A stretch of DNA of 64,000 nt from positions 1 through 64,000 of the forward strand of contig NZ_JACHXM010000001.1 of assembly GCF_014192055.1 (NCBI RefSeq), given 5' to 3'. Positions 18,609 through 27,244 of the stretch are shown one piece after another. Numbering within the stretch: the stretch's first letter is position 1; every line of letters starts with the position of its first letter. The translations under genes were made by a program, and so were the position numbers. A model generated the notes under the pieces. That model searched no databases, was not told where the DNA came from, and worked only from the letters and a program-made list of their open reading frames with translations. The stretch is from Halomonas organivorans (GTDB lineage Bacteria; Pseudomonadota; Gammaproteobacteria; Pseudomonadales; Halomonadaceae).

Positions 18609-19316
18609 ATGACCACGGACACCGAGGCAACCGTCGCTGGCGACAGCGGCAGCGCCACCGCCGCACGGCGCCGCATCCAGACCACCTCGCTGGCCCAGGA
18701 GGCCTATCGCATCCTGCAACGGATGATCGTGCACGGCGAGCTTGCCCCGGGCGCACGGATCGTCGAGCCGGCGCTTTGCGAGCAGCTCGGCATCTCGCGC
18801 ACGCCGCTGCGCGAGGCGCTGCGCATGCTAGCAAGCGAGGGGCTGATCGCCACCCGCCGCAACCGCAACGCCGTGGTGACGCGCATCGACCCGACCGAGC
18901 TGGAGCATCTCTTCGAGGTCGAAGCCGGCATCGAGAGCCTGGCCGTGGGCCTGGCCGCCGAGCGCATGACCAATACCGAGCTCAAGCAGCTGGAGTCCCT
19001 TCAGGAACGCCTGGAGCGACTCCTCGCCAAGGGCGACCGCGACGCCTATTTCGCGCTCAACCAGCGCATCCACGCCCTGCTGGTGGCCGGCGCCAAGAAT
19101 CCGGTCCTCGAGGAGACACACCGCCGGCTGCTCGGCCGCCTGGAACGTGCCCGCTACCTGGCCCTCGACCGCCTCGGCCGCTGGAAGGAATCCACCGACG
19201 AGCATCGCGCCATTCTCGAGGCGCTCAAGACCCGCGATGCCGAGCGCGCCCGTCGCCTGCTGTCCGACCACGTCCGGCATACCGGCGAGTCCATCACCGC
19301 CATCAATCGCCGCTGA
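18609..19316 (+). CDS. GntR-family (FCD) transcriptional regulator
   Basis: 235-residue GntR regulator: winged helix with LAQEAYRILQRMIVHGELAPG and EQLGISRTPLREALRMLASE, then an FCD domain with FALNQRIHALLVAGAKN and the terminal DHVRHTGESI. It resembles the regulator at 12642 in both length and ending and may be a paralogue. It has an AAGGAG site. It closes the TRAP-2 cluster and converges with allE, sharing a terminator. Its targets are not evident; TRAP-2 is the obvious candidate. Confidence 0.93.
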   Translation: MTTDTEATVAGDSGSATAARRRIQTTSLAQEAYRILQRMIVHGELAPGARIVEPALCEQLGISRTPLREALRMLASEGLIATRRNRNAVVTRIDPTELEHLFEVEAGIESLAVGLAAERMTNTELKQLESLQERLERLLAKGDRDAYFALNQRIHALLVAGAKNPVLEETHRRLLGRLERARYLALDRLGRWKESTDEHRAILEALKTRDAERARRLLSDHVRHTGESITAINRR

Positions 19317-19344
19317 CGCCGCACGCTTACCAACTCCCGCAAAC

Positions 19345-19374
19345 GACGACACCCGCCAAAGGGCGGGTGTCGTC
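19345..19374. terminator. Bidirectional terminator between gntR and allE
   Basis: Perfect 13-bp stem GACGACACCCGCC / GGCGGGTGTCGTC with an AAAG loop, between two convergent genes. It serves the plus-strand gntR gene and the minus-strand allAE transcript. Confidence 0.75.
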
Positions 19375-19406
19375 ATACCGTTGCGTGCCGGGGCCGATCG
19401 CGGTGA

Positions 19407-20255
19407 TCAGCGACGCTTGCTGTAGGGCAGCGCCATGTGCCGGTTGACGTCCTTGTACAGCAGGTAGCGGAACGGGCCCGGGCCACCTGCGTAGCAGGCC
19501 TGCGGGCAGAAGGCACGCAGCCACATGTAGTCGCCGGCCTCGACTTCCACCCATTCCTGGTTGAGGTGATAGACCGCCTTGCCCTCGAGCACGTAGAGAC
19601 CGTGCTCCATGACGTGGGTCTCGTCGAAGGGAATCACGCCGCCGGGCTGGAAGGTGACGATGTTGACGTGCATGTCGTGACGCAGGTCTTCCTGGTCGAC
19701 GAAGCGGGTGGTCGCCCACACCTCGTTGCAGTCCGGCATCACCGACGGTTCGATGTCGTTCTCGTTGGTGACGAAGGGCTCCGGCACCTCGATGCCGTCG
19801 ACGAACTCGTAGGCCTTGCGGATCCAGTGGAAGCGCACCGGAGCGTCGGCCTCGTTGCGCAGCTGCCAGTCGGTGCCCGGCGGGATGAAGGCGTAACCGC
19901 CCGGCACCATGTGATGCTTCTCGCCGGCCAGCGTCAGCGTCATCTCGCCCTCCACCACGAACAGCACGCCCTCGGCGCCCGGATCGGTCTCTGGGCGCTC
20001 GCTGCCGCCGCCGGGAGAGACCTCCATGATGTACTGGGAGAAGGTCTCGGCGAAGCCGGACAGCGGGCGCGACAGCACCCACAGGCGAGTGTTCTCCCAG
20101 TGAGGCAGCTTGCTGGCGACGATGTCGCGATACACGCCCTTGGGAATCACCGCGAAGGCCTCGGTGAACATGGCGCGGTCGGTGGTCATCACCTTCTGGC
20201 TCGGATGACCGCCCTGGGGGGCATAGTACTGACGAGAGTGCTGACGCTGACTCAT
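19407..20255 (-). CDS. allE: (S)-ureidoglycine aminohydrolase
   Basis: Manganese bicupin (YlbA/UGHY) that hydrolyses (S)-ureidoglycine to (S)-ureidoglycolate and ammonia. The 282 residues contain the family opening YYAPQGGHP, the first cupin with GVLFVVEGEMTLTL and GGYAFIPPGTDW, and the second with VMEHGLYVLEGKAVYHL and ending WLRAFCPQACYAGG. It overlaps allA by four bases (ATGA at 20252-20255), so the two sequential enzymes are made together. The presence of AllE implies an allantoate amidohydrolase route to ureidoglycine, but that gene is not in this window. Confidence 0.95.
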   Translation of the reverse strand: MSQRQHSRQYYAPQGGHPSQKVMTTDRAMFTEAFAVIPKGVYRDIVASKLPHWENTRLWVLSRPLSGFAETFSQYIMEVSPGGGSERPETDPGAEGVLFVVEGEMTLTLAGEKHHMVPGGYAFIPPGTDWQLRNEADAPVRFHWIRKAYEFVDGIEVPEPFVTNENDIEPSVMPDCNEVWATTRFVDQEDLRHDMHVNIVTFQPGGVIPFDETHVMEHGLYVLEGKAVYHLNQEWVEVEAGDYMWLRAFCPQACYAGGPGPFRYLLYKDVNRHMALPYSKRR

Positions 20256-20785
20256 GAGGTTTCCTCTTGTTCGCTGGTAGACGCGACGGCCTCGCCCTGG
20301 GGCAGGGTCACGCGGATGTCGATCGGATGCTCGTCGCAGTTGTTGCCCTCGCCGCCGCGGTCGACGACCAGGAACTCGCCCTCGCGCTCCAGCACCGACT
20401 GGATGGCATGCCAGGTTCCGGCGCGATAGTTGACGCCCTGCCGGCCATCGGTGATGAAGGCCCGCACATCGGCGGGGTCGATGGCGTCGCCGGGCGGTGC
20501 CACCACGACGATGAAGCGCTCTTCGTGCATCGGCACGAAGGCCTGGCTGCCTTGGGGGTGGCGCTCCAGGAACGTCAGCTCCAGCGGCACCGTGACGGGC
20601 TGGCTGACGAAGATGCTGATCAGCGCCCGGGCCTGGTCGCCGAGGGTCTCGACCTTGGCCAGGTCGTGGTAGCGGCGGGTGCGCCCGGCATTGATATGAA
20701 AGTAGTCGGACGTGCGGGTATCGATCACGTCACCGAAGGGCGCGAAGGCCTCCGGCGTCAGGGGACGGGCCTCGAGTTCGAGCAT
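20252..20785 (-). CDS. allA: Ureidoglycolate lyase
   Basis: Splits (S)-ureidoglycolate to glyoxylate and urea, feeding Gcl. The 177 residues show the AllA pattern: PLTPEAFAPFGDVID at the start, NAGRTRRYHDLA, LERHPQGSQAFVPM and GTWHAIQSVL with the metal-site histidine. A strong AGGAGG site precedes ATG 20785. The ureidoglycolate operon starts from the regulated spacer 20786-21210 shared with the YfcC-type permease. Confidence 0.95.
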   Translation of the reverse strand: MLELEARPLTPEAFAPFGDVIDTRTSDYFHINAGRTRRYHDLAKVETLGDQARALISIFVSQPVTVPLELTFLERHPQGSQAFVPMHEERFIVVVAPPGDAIDPADVRAFITDGRQGVNYRAGTWHAIQSVLEREGEFLVVDRGGEGNNCDEHPIDIRVTLPQGEAVASTSEQEETS

Positions 20786-21210
20786 GCAACCTCCTGTCGG
20801 GGAGGGCTGGCCCTCCCGGAAATAGTGAAACGGTCAAGACGGCCTGCCCAGGCGCCGAGGCCTCGACGTGTCACGGCGCATCCCGGCGGTCAGGCATTGA
20901 CCTGCCGGCTATCCGGTACCATCATCTTAACCGCCGAAACTAAAATTTCAATAACGGCTAGTCAGTGAAAAAACAATTGTGGAAATTTTTTCCACGATAG
21001 GCTTCACTCACTATGGATCGCCTACGCAGCGGGGAGGCTGCGTAGCCGGCAATACCACCACACCCGAAAGAGGACGCGGCGAATCGAGAAAGGCTTGATG
21101 AGTGAAACGCGAATTTCGTGATATCACTCGATACTCACTCGACGTATCAGGTCCGACGACCGTGACGTCGAGGCGGTTCGACGCAGACCAACAACAACCC
21201 GAGGTCCCGT
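20786..21210. promoter_or_regulatory. Divergent control region allAE / yfcC-like permease
   Basis: 425-bp spacer without a supportable gene. It contains GAAACTAAAATTTC (20936-20949) and the perfect palindrome GTGGAAATTTTTTCCAC (20979-20995). The latter is of the TGGAAA-N3-TTTCCA type also found before gcl (6109) and before glcD (37499). Nothing else was recognised. The RpiR-family regulator at 28872-29747 is the candidate binder, since that family often uses GAAA/TTTC dyads (inference). Confidence 0.65.
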
Positions 21211-22659
21211 ATGTCTCAACAACCTCAGTCCGGCGAAACGACGTCCCACGTCCAGAAACACAAGGGCGCGTTTCAGATTCCCCACATCTATGTGATCCTG
21301 TTCGTGTTCATCGCGCTGGCGTCGATCGCGACCTACTTCGTGCCGGCCGGCGTGTACGAGCGCATCCCCGGCCCCAACGGGCGCATCACGATCGATGCCG
21401 AGTCGTTCCAGTTCGTCGATTCGACGCCGGTCGGCCTGGTCGACTTCATGCTGGCGATACCCAACGGCCTGATGAGCGCTGGCCAGGTGGTGTTCTTCAC
21501 CTTCATGATCGGCGGCATGTTCATGGTGCTGCATCGCACCGGCATCATCGAGATCGGCGTCGACAAGCTGAGCCGCCGATTCGCCAACCGCAGCCTGCTG
21601 CTGATTCCGGTGCTGATGAGCGTGTTTGCCGTCATCGCCACCATCATCGGCACCCAGGAACTGGCGCTGGTCTACGTACCGGTGATCCTGCCGCTGATGA
21701 TCGCGCTGCGCTTCGACTCGGTGACCGCCGCTGGCGTGGCGCTGTGCGCTACCACCGCGGGCTTCACCACCGGCATTCTCAACCCCATCAACACCGGGCT
21801 CGGCCAGCAGCTGTCCAACCTGCCGCTGTACTCCGGCTTCGGTCTGCGGGCGCTGGCGTTCGTCGCGGTGCTGGGCGCCGGCATCTTCTTCGTCATGCGC
21901 TATGCGCGGAAGATTCGCCGCAACCCCGAGCTCAGCCTGATGGCCGACGACGCCACCGAGGCCGAGAAGCGCGTCCACTTCCAGCATGCCACCGATGAGG
22001 GTGCGCTGGTCGCCACCACCCGCCAGAAATGGGCGGCGCTCGCCACCTTCGCTTTCCTCGCCCTGCTGGTCTATGGCGTGCTGGCCCAGGGCTGGTTCAT
22101 GATGGAAATGGCCGGCCTGTTCATCGTCATGGGCATCGTCGTCGGCCTGATCGCCGGGCTGACCACCGAGGACATCTGCGAAGGCTTCAACAAGGGCTTT
22201 CGCGACGTACTGGTCGGCGCCATGATCGCCGGCGTGGCCCGCGGTGTCGCCGTCGTCCTCGAGGACGGCCAGATCATGGACACCCTGGTCTACGGTCTCG
22301 GCAACCTGGTCGGCGAACTGCCTACCCTGCTGTCGGCCATCGGCATGTACTTCGCCCAGCTCGGCTTCAACTTCGTGGTGCCGTCCGGCAGCGGCCAGGC
22401 TCTGGTCACCATGCCGATCATGAGCCCGCTGGCCGACCTGATCGGCGTCACTCGCCAGACCGCGGTGCTGGCCTACCAGCTCGGCGACGGCATCGGCAAC
22501 ATCCTCTACCCGACCTCCGGCTATTTCATGGCCACGCTTGCCATCGCCGGGGTGCCCTGGCAGAAGTGGGTCAAGTTCTTCCTGCCGCTGTTCGGCACCT
22601 GGGTACTGATCTCGCTGGGCTTCCTGGCCTTCGCCCAGGCTACCCAGTGGGTCGGTTGA
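21211..22659 (+). CDS. YfcC-family permease, candidate ureide/ureidoglycolate transporter
   Basis: 482-residue membrane protein of the YfcC / C4-dicarboxylate anaerobic carrier (DcuC-like) family. Family marks are FVPAGVYERIPGPNGR after the first helix, IGTQELALVYVPVILPL, GFTTGILNPINTG, FNFVVPSGSGQALVTMP and LGDGIGNILYPTSGYF. About twelve transmembrane segments are expected. Its promoter is shared with allAE, so its substrate is probably a linear ureide such as allantoate or ureidoglycolate, not the dicarboxylates or basic amino acids suggested by automatic names (inference). A strong terminator follows. Confidence 0.88.
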   Translation: MSQQPQSGETTSHVQKHKGAFQIPHIYVILFVFIALASIATYFVPAGVYERIPGPNGRITIDAESFQFVDSTPVGLVDFMLAIPNGLMSAGQVVFFTFMIGGMFMVLHRTGIIEIGVDKLSRRFANRSLLLIPVLMSVFAVIATIIGTQELALVYVPVILPLMIALRFDSVTAAGVALCATTAGFTTGILNPINTGLGQQLSNLPLYSGFGLRALAFVAVLGAGIFFVMRYARKIRRNPELSLMADDATEAEKRVHFQHATDEGALVATTRQKWAALATFAFLALLVYGVLAQGWFMMEMAGLFIVMGIVVGLIAGLTTEDICEGFNKGFRDVLVGAMIAGVARGVAVVLEDGQIMDTLVYGLGNLVGELPTLLSAIGMYFAQLGFNFVVPSGSGQALVTMPIMSPLADLIGVTRQTAVLAYQLGDGIGNILYPTSGYFMATLAIAGVPWQKWVKFFLPLFGTWVLISLGFLAFAQATQWVG

Positions 22660-22687
22660 CACCCTCCATCCACGACTGACGTCCCAC

Positions 22688-22748
22688 GCCGGGCGCCGCA
22701 CCCGCTCTCCGAGATGGCCTCGGACAGCGGGTGCGGCGCCCGGCTTTT
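22688..22748 (+). terminator. Strong rho-independent terminator after yfcC-like gene
   Basis: Perfect 19-bp arms (22688-22706 and 22726-22744) around a smaller CCGAG/CTCGG hairpin, followed by TTTT. It stops transcription from the permease gene and faces the convergent puuE gene. Confidence 0.85.
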
Positions 22749-22781
22749 CATGGGTCGTCGGTAACGTCATGACGGCTGGCC

Positions 22782-23720
22782 TCAGCCCTGCGTCGCCGGG
22801 TGATGCTCGGCCCAGTGGCGGGCGATGTCCACCCTACGGGTCACCCAGACGCGGTCGTGGGCCTCGATGTGGTCGAGGAAGCGCTGCAGGGCACGGAAGC
22901 GACCGGGGCGACCCAGCAGCCGGCAGTGCATGCCCACCGAGAGCATCTTCGGCGTATCCTCGCCTTCCGCGTAGAGCACATCGAAGGCATCGCGCAGATA
23001 GGTGAAGAAGTGGTCCGCGGTGTTGAAGCCCTGGGGCGCGGCGAAACGCATGTCGTTGCTGTCCAGGGTATAGGGCACCACCAGGTGGCTGTGCTCGCGG
23101 CCCTGGCTGTCTTCCTCGCGGGTCCAGAACGGCAGGTCGTCACCGTAATAGTCGCTGTCGTAGAGGAAGCTGCCTTCGTCGAGCACCAGGCGGCGGGTGT
23201 TGGGGCTGTCGCGGCCGGTGTACCAGCCCAGCGGCTTCTCGCCGTAGAGCGACTGGAATATCTCGATAGCCTTGCGCATGTGCTCGCGCTCGACGCTCTC
23301 CGGCACGTTCTGGTAGTGGATCCAGCGATAGCCGTGGCAGGCGATCTCGTGGTCCAGCTCCTTGAACGCCTGGGCCACCTCGGGGTTGCGCTCCAGTGCC
23401 ATGGCAACGCCGAACACGGTCAGCGGCAGGCCGCGCCGTTCGAACTCGCGCAGGATCCGCCACACGCCGGCCCGCGAGCCGTACTCGTAGATCGACTCCA
23501 TGCTCAGGTGGCGATCGGGATAGGCGTCGGCGCCGATGATCTCGGACAGGAACTGCTCGGAGCCTTCGTCCCCGTGCAGCACGCAGTTCTCGCCGCCCTC
23601 TTCGTAATTGAGCACGAACTGCACGGCGATGCGCGCCTTGCCGGGCCACTTGGCCTCGGGCGGCGTGCGGCCGTAGCCGATCAGGTCGCGTGGATAGTCG
23701 CGTCGCGTCGTTGAGGTCAT
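22782..23720 (-). CDS. puuE: Allantoinase PuuE (polysaccharide-deacetylase fold)
   Basis: Metal-independent allantoinase that hydrolyses allantoin to allantoate. The 312 residues match the PuuE pattern: DYPRDLIGYGRTPPEAKWPG at the start, NYEEGGENCVLHGD, EYGSRAGVWRILREF, HEIACHGYRWIHYQ and GWYTGRDSPNTRRL. ATG 23720 has a GGGAGG site; the frame is open to 23795. A GTATAC-core operator lies 79 bp upstream. Its expected partner, an allantoin racemase, is encoded nearby at 24957-25703. Confidence 0.95.
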   Translation of the reverse strand: MTSTTRRDYPRDLIGYGRTPPEAKWPGKARIAVQFVLNYEEGGENCVLHGDEGSEQFLSEIIGADAYPDRHLSMESIYEYGSRAGVWRILREFERRGLPLTVFGVAMALERNPEVAQAFKELDHEIACHGYRWIHYQNVPESVEREHMRKAIEIFQSLYGEKPLGWYTGRDSPNTRRLVLDEGSFLYDSDYYGDDLPFWTREEDSQGREHSHLVVPYTLDSNDMRFAAPQGFNTADHFFTYLRDAFDVLYAEGEDTPKMLSVGMHCRLLGRPGRFRALQRFLDHIEAHDRVWVTRRVDIARHWAEHHPATQG

Positions 23721-23798
23721 GGCGAAGCCTCCCGGTCTTGTGGTGATCCGTTGTTCTGGGTCGGCTCGGGCGCGAGCTCGCATCCTGAGCGACATTTA

Positions 23799-23808
23799 AT
23801 GTATACAA
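23799..23808. promoter_or_regulatory. GTATAC-core operator upstream of puuE
   Basis: ATGTATACAA in an AT-rich stretch 79 bp before the puuE start, followed by the palindrome ATTCTAGAAT at 23813-23822. One of the recurrent TTGTATACAA-type sites of this purine cluster. Confidence 0.65.
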
Positions 23809-23904
23809 TAAAATTCTAGAATGTACCCACTTATCTTGCAAGCGACTCTCCAGCCGCCGCGTGGCGCCATCGCCGGCCCCGACCTGCCCGATCGCCGACC
23901 GCGT

Positions 23905-24561
23905 TCAGATCGACAGCGACATCAGCGCCCGAGCCTGGGCCAGGGCCGCATCCAGCGAGTCCACCAACCGGCAGCCCGGCGGCGCCTCGAGCTCCGCGGC
24001 CAGCCCAGCCAGGGCGGCGCCGCCGATGATGATGACCTCCGGTGCCAGCGTCGTCGCCTGCTCCCTGACCGCTGCCGCAGTGCGCTCACGCGCCTCGTCG
24101 CGCTGCGCGGGCAGTGCGAGATCGTCGATCGTCACCGGCGTGATCCCGAGGCATTGGCGGCCGACACCCAGCTCGTGGAGAACATCCTCGATCATGCGTG
24201 GCCAGCGTCGTCCCGGCGTGACGATCGAGAAGCGCGCCCCCAGCTGCAGCGCGCTGAGCACCGAAGCCTCGAGCATGCCGACCACCGGCACCGAACAGCA
24301 TTCGCGAGCGGCCGCCAGGCCGGGCTCGCCGAAGCAGGCCAGCAGCACGGCATCCCATGCCTCGAGGTCGTGCGATTCCAGGCTCGCGACCAGTGCACCG
24401 CCGGCCAAAGCGCAGTCCCGACGCGAGGCGATGTAGGGCACGCCCTGGGCAGCGGTCTCCGCCGTCACCTCGACCGTACCGTCGTAGAACGCCTGGGCAC
24501 GACGCGCCATCCAGTCGGTCATGGCGACATTGATATTGCCGTTGAGCATCAGCAGGCGCAT
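23905..24561 (-). CDS. Hydantoin-racemase-family paralogue with only the first catalytic Cys
   Basis: 218-residue Asp/Glu/hydantoin racemase superfamily protein. The first catalytic cysteine is kept (C76 in LLACFGEPG), but the second is glycine (G181 in VIIIGGAALAG). It is thus the mirror image of the AMDase-like protein at 11780, which keeps only the second. One-Cys forms of this fold can decarboxylate or act on one enantiomer. A role in a ureide-related step is likely, because it shares the operator-rich promoter with the two-Cys paralogue and neighbours puuE (inference). Start ATG 24561 has a GAGGAG site. Confidence 0.82.
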   Translation of the reverse strand: MRLLMLNGNINVAMTDWMARRAQAFYDGTVEVTAETAAQGVPYIASRRDCALAGGALVASLESHDLEAWDAVLLACFGEPGLAAARECCSVPVVGMLEASVLSALQLGARFSIVTPGRRWPRMIEDVLHELGVGRQCLGITPVTIDDLALPAQRDEARERTAAAVREQATTLAPEVIIIGGAALAGLAAELEAPPGCRLVDSLDAALAQARALMSLSI

Positions 24562-24956
24562 GGCGGCTCCTCGAATCCTGATCGGATTTCAGCCTCACTC
24601 TTTGTATACAAAAAATCAATCCCTATCGCCAGTCAAGTCGTCTTCCGAAGGCCTCTGCATCCTTGACCTGCCCACCCAGTCCGCCTTACCGGCATGTCAA
24701 AGGGCGCACAATCTCAACATGTATACATTCTATACCAAAAATAGACGACACATTTTCCGAAAAAATTAAAACCAATATTTGTATACAACAAATGACGGCA
24801 TGTAATTATTCTTAGGACAAATGCAAACCACTGTTTTTGAAGAACAAGTTTTGAAAATTTGCGTGCAGTAGCAGCTTGATTTCCCCGGGAAGCCGAGACT
24901 ATTTTGTGTACAAAGACATTTCTATTTGTTCACAAAAACAACTCTCAGGAGCTTCC
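24562..24956. promoter_or_regulatory. Operator-dense divergent promoter of the racemase paralogues
   Basis: 395-bp, strongly AT-rich spacer between two divergent racemase-family genes; no gene fits here. It contains TTTGTATACAAA (24601-24612), ATGTATACAT (24719-24728) and TTGTATACAA (24779-24788), all perfect palindromes, plus the variants TTTGTGTACAAA (24903-24914) and TTTGTTCACAAA (24925-24936). This is the highest density of the GTATAC-type site in the window. The GntR regulator at 29864-30604, which has such a site in its own promoter, is the likely binder. Confidence 0.75.
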
Positions 24957-25703
24957 ATGCAGATTCGCGTCATCAACCCCAACACCACTCGTGGCATGAC
25001 CGATACCATTGCCACCGCTGCCCAGGGCATCGCCTCTCCCGGCACCCGGATCAGCGCCACCCAGCCGGCCCATGGACCGGTCTCCATCGAGAGTCACTTC
25101 GACGAAGCCATCAGCGCCGTGGGGGTACTCGAGGAAGTGAGAGCCGGGGAGCGCGATGGGGTCGACGCCTACATCATCGCCTGCTTCGGCGATCCCGGCC
25201 TGCTGGCCGCGCGGGAGCTGACGCGGGCCCCGGTGATCGGCATCGCCGAGGCCGCCTTCCACATGGCGACGTTGATCAGCACCCGCTTCTCGGTGGTCAC
25301 CACCCTGGGCCGCACCGGCATCATCGCCGAGCACCTGCTGGATCAGTACGGCTTCCATCACCACTGCCGCCGGGTTCGCGCCGCCGAGATCCCGGTGCTG
25401 GACCTGGAAGACGACGGCGACGCCGCCCTGGCGCGCATCATCGACGAAGGCCGCCGGGCCCGCGACGAAGACGGCATCGGTGCCATCGTGCTGGGCTGCG
25501 GCGGCATGGCCGATCTCACCGACGAGATCGCCGCGGCGGTGGGGCTGCCGGTGGTCGAGGGAGTGACCGCCGCGGTCAAGCTCGCCGAAGCCCTGGTCGG
25601 TCTAGGGCTCGGCACCAGCAAGCACGGCGATCTGGCCTTTCCCCGGCCCAAGCCCTTCATCGGACGCTACGCGCACTTCTCGAAGGGCGCCGCGCTGAGC
25701 TGA
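24957..25703 (+). CDS. Allantoin/hydantoin racemase (two catalytic cysteines)
   Basis: 248-residue HyuA-family racemase with both catalytic cysteines: C76 in IIACFGDPGLL and C181 in IVLGCGGMADL, the same numbering as known hydantoin racemases. With puuE and the urate genes nearby, its physiological job is most likely interconversion of (R)- and (S)-allantoin (inference; the hydantoin enzyme is the alternative). ATG 24957 follows AGGAG; the frame is open to 24876 in the promoter. The next gene, an NCS1 permease, follows after 88 bp and is probably co-transcribed. Confidence 0.9.
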   Translation: MQIRVINPNTTRGMTDTIATAAQGIASPGTRISATQPAHGPVSIESHFDEAISAVGVLEEVRAGERDGVDAYIIACFGDPGLLAARELTRAPVIGIAEAAFHMATLISTRFSVVTTLGRTGIIAEHLLDQYGFHHHCRRVRAAEIPVLDLEDDGDAALARIIDEGRRARDEDGIGAIVLGCGGMADLTDEIAAAVGLPVVEGVTAAVKLAEALVGLGLGTSKHGDLAFPRPKPFIGRYAHFSKGAALS

Positions 25704-25791
25704 AGGTCACCCGTTCCTCGAATCCCGCAACTCGCTCCCTTACGAGCGGACGACAACCACAATCAATGCACTCGTTTGCGAGGACCTCACC

Positions 25792-27168
25792 ATGACACTC
25801 TCGACTTCCCGCTCCACCACGGGCGACGATAGCCACGTGAACCCTGCTGTTTCCCACGACACCAAGGCCGCCGGCCACGAGTCGCTGGCCCCTCAGCAGA
25901 CCCGCATCATGGGACGCCTGTCCTATCTGCTGGCCTGGTTCGGCGGCTGCGTGTCGATCGGCACCTTCACCATGGGCTCCAGCGTGGTCGGCACCCTGAA
26001 CCTGGTGCAGGCCACGCTGGCGATCGCCATCGGCTGCTTCGTGATCGGCATCGCCCTGGCGCTGAACGGCGCCGCCGGCTACAAGTACGGCATTCCCTTC
26101 ATGGTCCAGGCGCGCAGCGCCTTCGGCTTCTCCGGCACCCGCCTGCCGGGCCTGGTCCGCGCCGTGCCTGCCATCGTCTGGTACGGTTTCCAGAGCTGGA
26201 TCGGCGCCGGCGCCCTGAACATGGTCTCGTCGACGCTGTTCGGCTTCGACAACCTGATCTTCTTCTTCATCACCTTTCAGCTGCTGCAGATCGCCCTCTC
26301 GGTGCTGGGCTTCCAGGGCATCAAGTGGCTGGAGAACGTCGGCAGCGCCTTCATCCTGTGCTCGCTGGTATACATGTTCTACAGCACCGTGCAGCGCTAC
26401 GGCGACGAGCTGTCCGCCAGCATGCTGACCATGGACGGCTCCTGGGGCATGCCCTTCTGGGGCGCCACCATGCTGTTCCTGGGCATCTACAGCACCATGA
26501 TGCTCAATGTCAGCGACTATGCCCGCGAGCACAAGGAGGGCACCGGCCCAGGCCTTTTGACCACCATCTACGCCATGTCGATCCTGCCCTGCACCCTGTT
26601 CATGGGCCTGATCGGCTACATGGTGTCCGAGGCCACCGGCGTCGCCGACCCCATCCAGGTGTTCTCGAACGCCGTGGACAACACCCCGCTACTGATGACC
26701 ACCCTGCTGTTCATCGCCTTCGCCCAGGTCACCACCAACGTACTCAACAATGTGGTGCCGCCGACCTACGTGCTGATGGACGCCTTCAAGCTGAAGTTCC
26801 GCACCGCCACGGTGATCGTCGGACTGCTGGCCTTCGCCACCTTCCCCTGGGAGCTGGTCAAGGACGAGTCCGCCGCCGGCCTGCAGCTGTTCGTACAGAC
26901 CTATTCCGCCTTCCTGGGCCCGATCTTCGCCATCCTGGTGGTCGACTACTACCTGATTCGCCGCCGCACCCTGGACCTCGGCAAGCTGTACGACGCCGAC
27001 GGCCCCTATCGCGGCGTCAACCCGGCGGCGCTGATCGCCACCGCCGCGGGGGCCATCGTTGCCCTGACCTTCTCTTCGGTGTCCTGGTACGCCAGCCTGC
27101 TGCCGGCCGGCCTGACCTACCTGCTGCTGATGAAGACCTGGGCCCCCTGCCGTCGCTTCAGCGACTGA
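25792..27168 (+). CDS. NCS1-family permease (allantoin/purine-like)
   Basis: 458-residue nucleobase:cation symporter-1 with about twelve transmembrane segments. Typical NCS1 stretches are the GYKYGIPFMVQARSAFGFSG substrate-site region, VPAIVWYGFQSWIGAGALN, NVSDYARE and IFAILVVDYYLIRRR. The first 35 residues form a hydrophilic tail. It directly follows the racemase, so allantoin is the best-supported substrate, but cytosine or hydantoin cannot be excluded. A hairpin terminator separates it from a second NCS1 gene. Confidence 0.9.
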   Translation: MTLSTSRSTTGDDSHVNPAVSHDTKAAGHESLAPQQTRIMGRLSYLLAWFGGCVSIGTFTMGSSVVGTLNLVQATLAIAIGCFVIGIALALNGAAGYKYGIPFMVQARSAFGFSGTRLPGLVRAVPAIVWYGFQSWIGAGALNMVSSTLFGFDNLIFFFITFQLLQIALSVLGFQGIKWLENVGSAFILCSLVYMFYSTVQRYGDELSASMLTMDGSWGMPFWGATMLFLGIYSTMMLNVSDYAREHKEGTGPGLLTTIYAMSILPCTLFMGLIGYMVSEATGVADPIQVFSNAVDNTPLLMTTLLFIAFAQVTTNVLNNVVPPTYVLMDAFKLKFRTATVIVGLLAFATFPWELVKDESAAGLQLFVQTYSAFLGPIFAILVVDYYLIRRRTLDLGKLYDADGPYRGVNPAALIATAAGAIVALTFSSVSWYASLLPAGLTYLLLMKTWAPCRRFSD

Positions 27169-27185
27169 CACTCCCATACTCTGGC

Positions 27186-27210
27186 GACGGCCCTCTTCTG
27201 GAGGGCCGTC
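27186..27210 (+). terminator. Hairpin between the two NCS1 permease genes
   Basis: Perfect 10-bp stem GACGGCCCTC / GAGGGCCGTC with a TTCTG loop, then TATTAT, 17 bp past the stop of the first permease gene. Confidence 0.65.
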
Positions 27211-27244
27211 TATTATCACAACAAGACGCTAAGGCCTCTTTCCC

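Noticed and set aside
21124..22770. 548-codon minus-strand open frame over the YfcC-type gene
   Set aside because: Antisense shadow; low-complexity Gln/His/Asp-rich translation with no domain, and it runs through the terminator at 22688.
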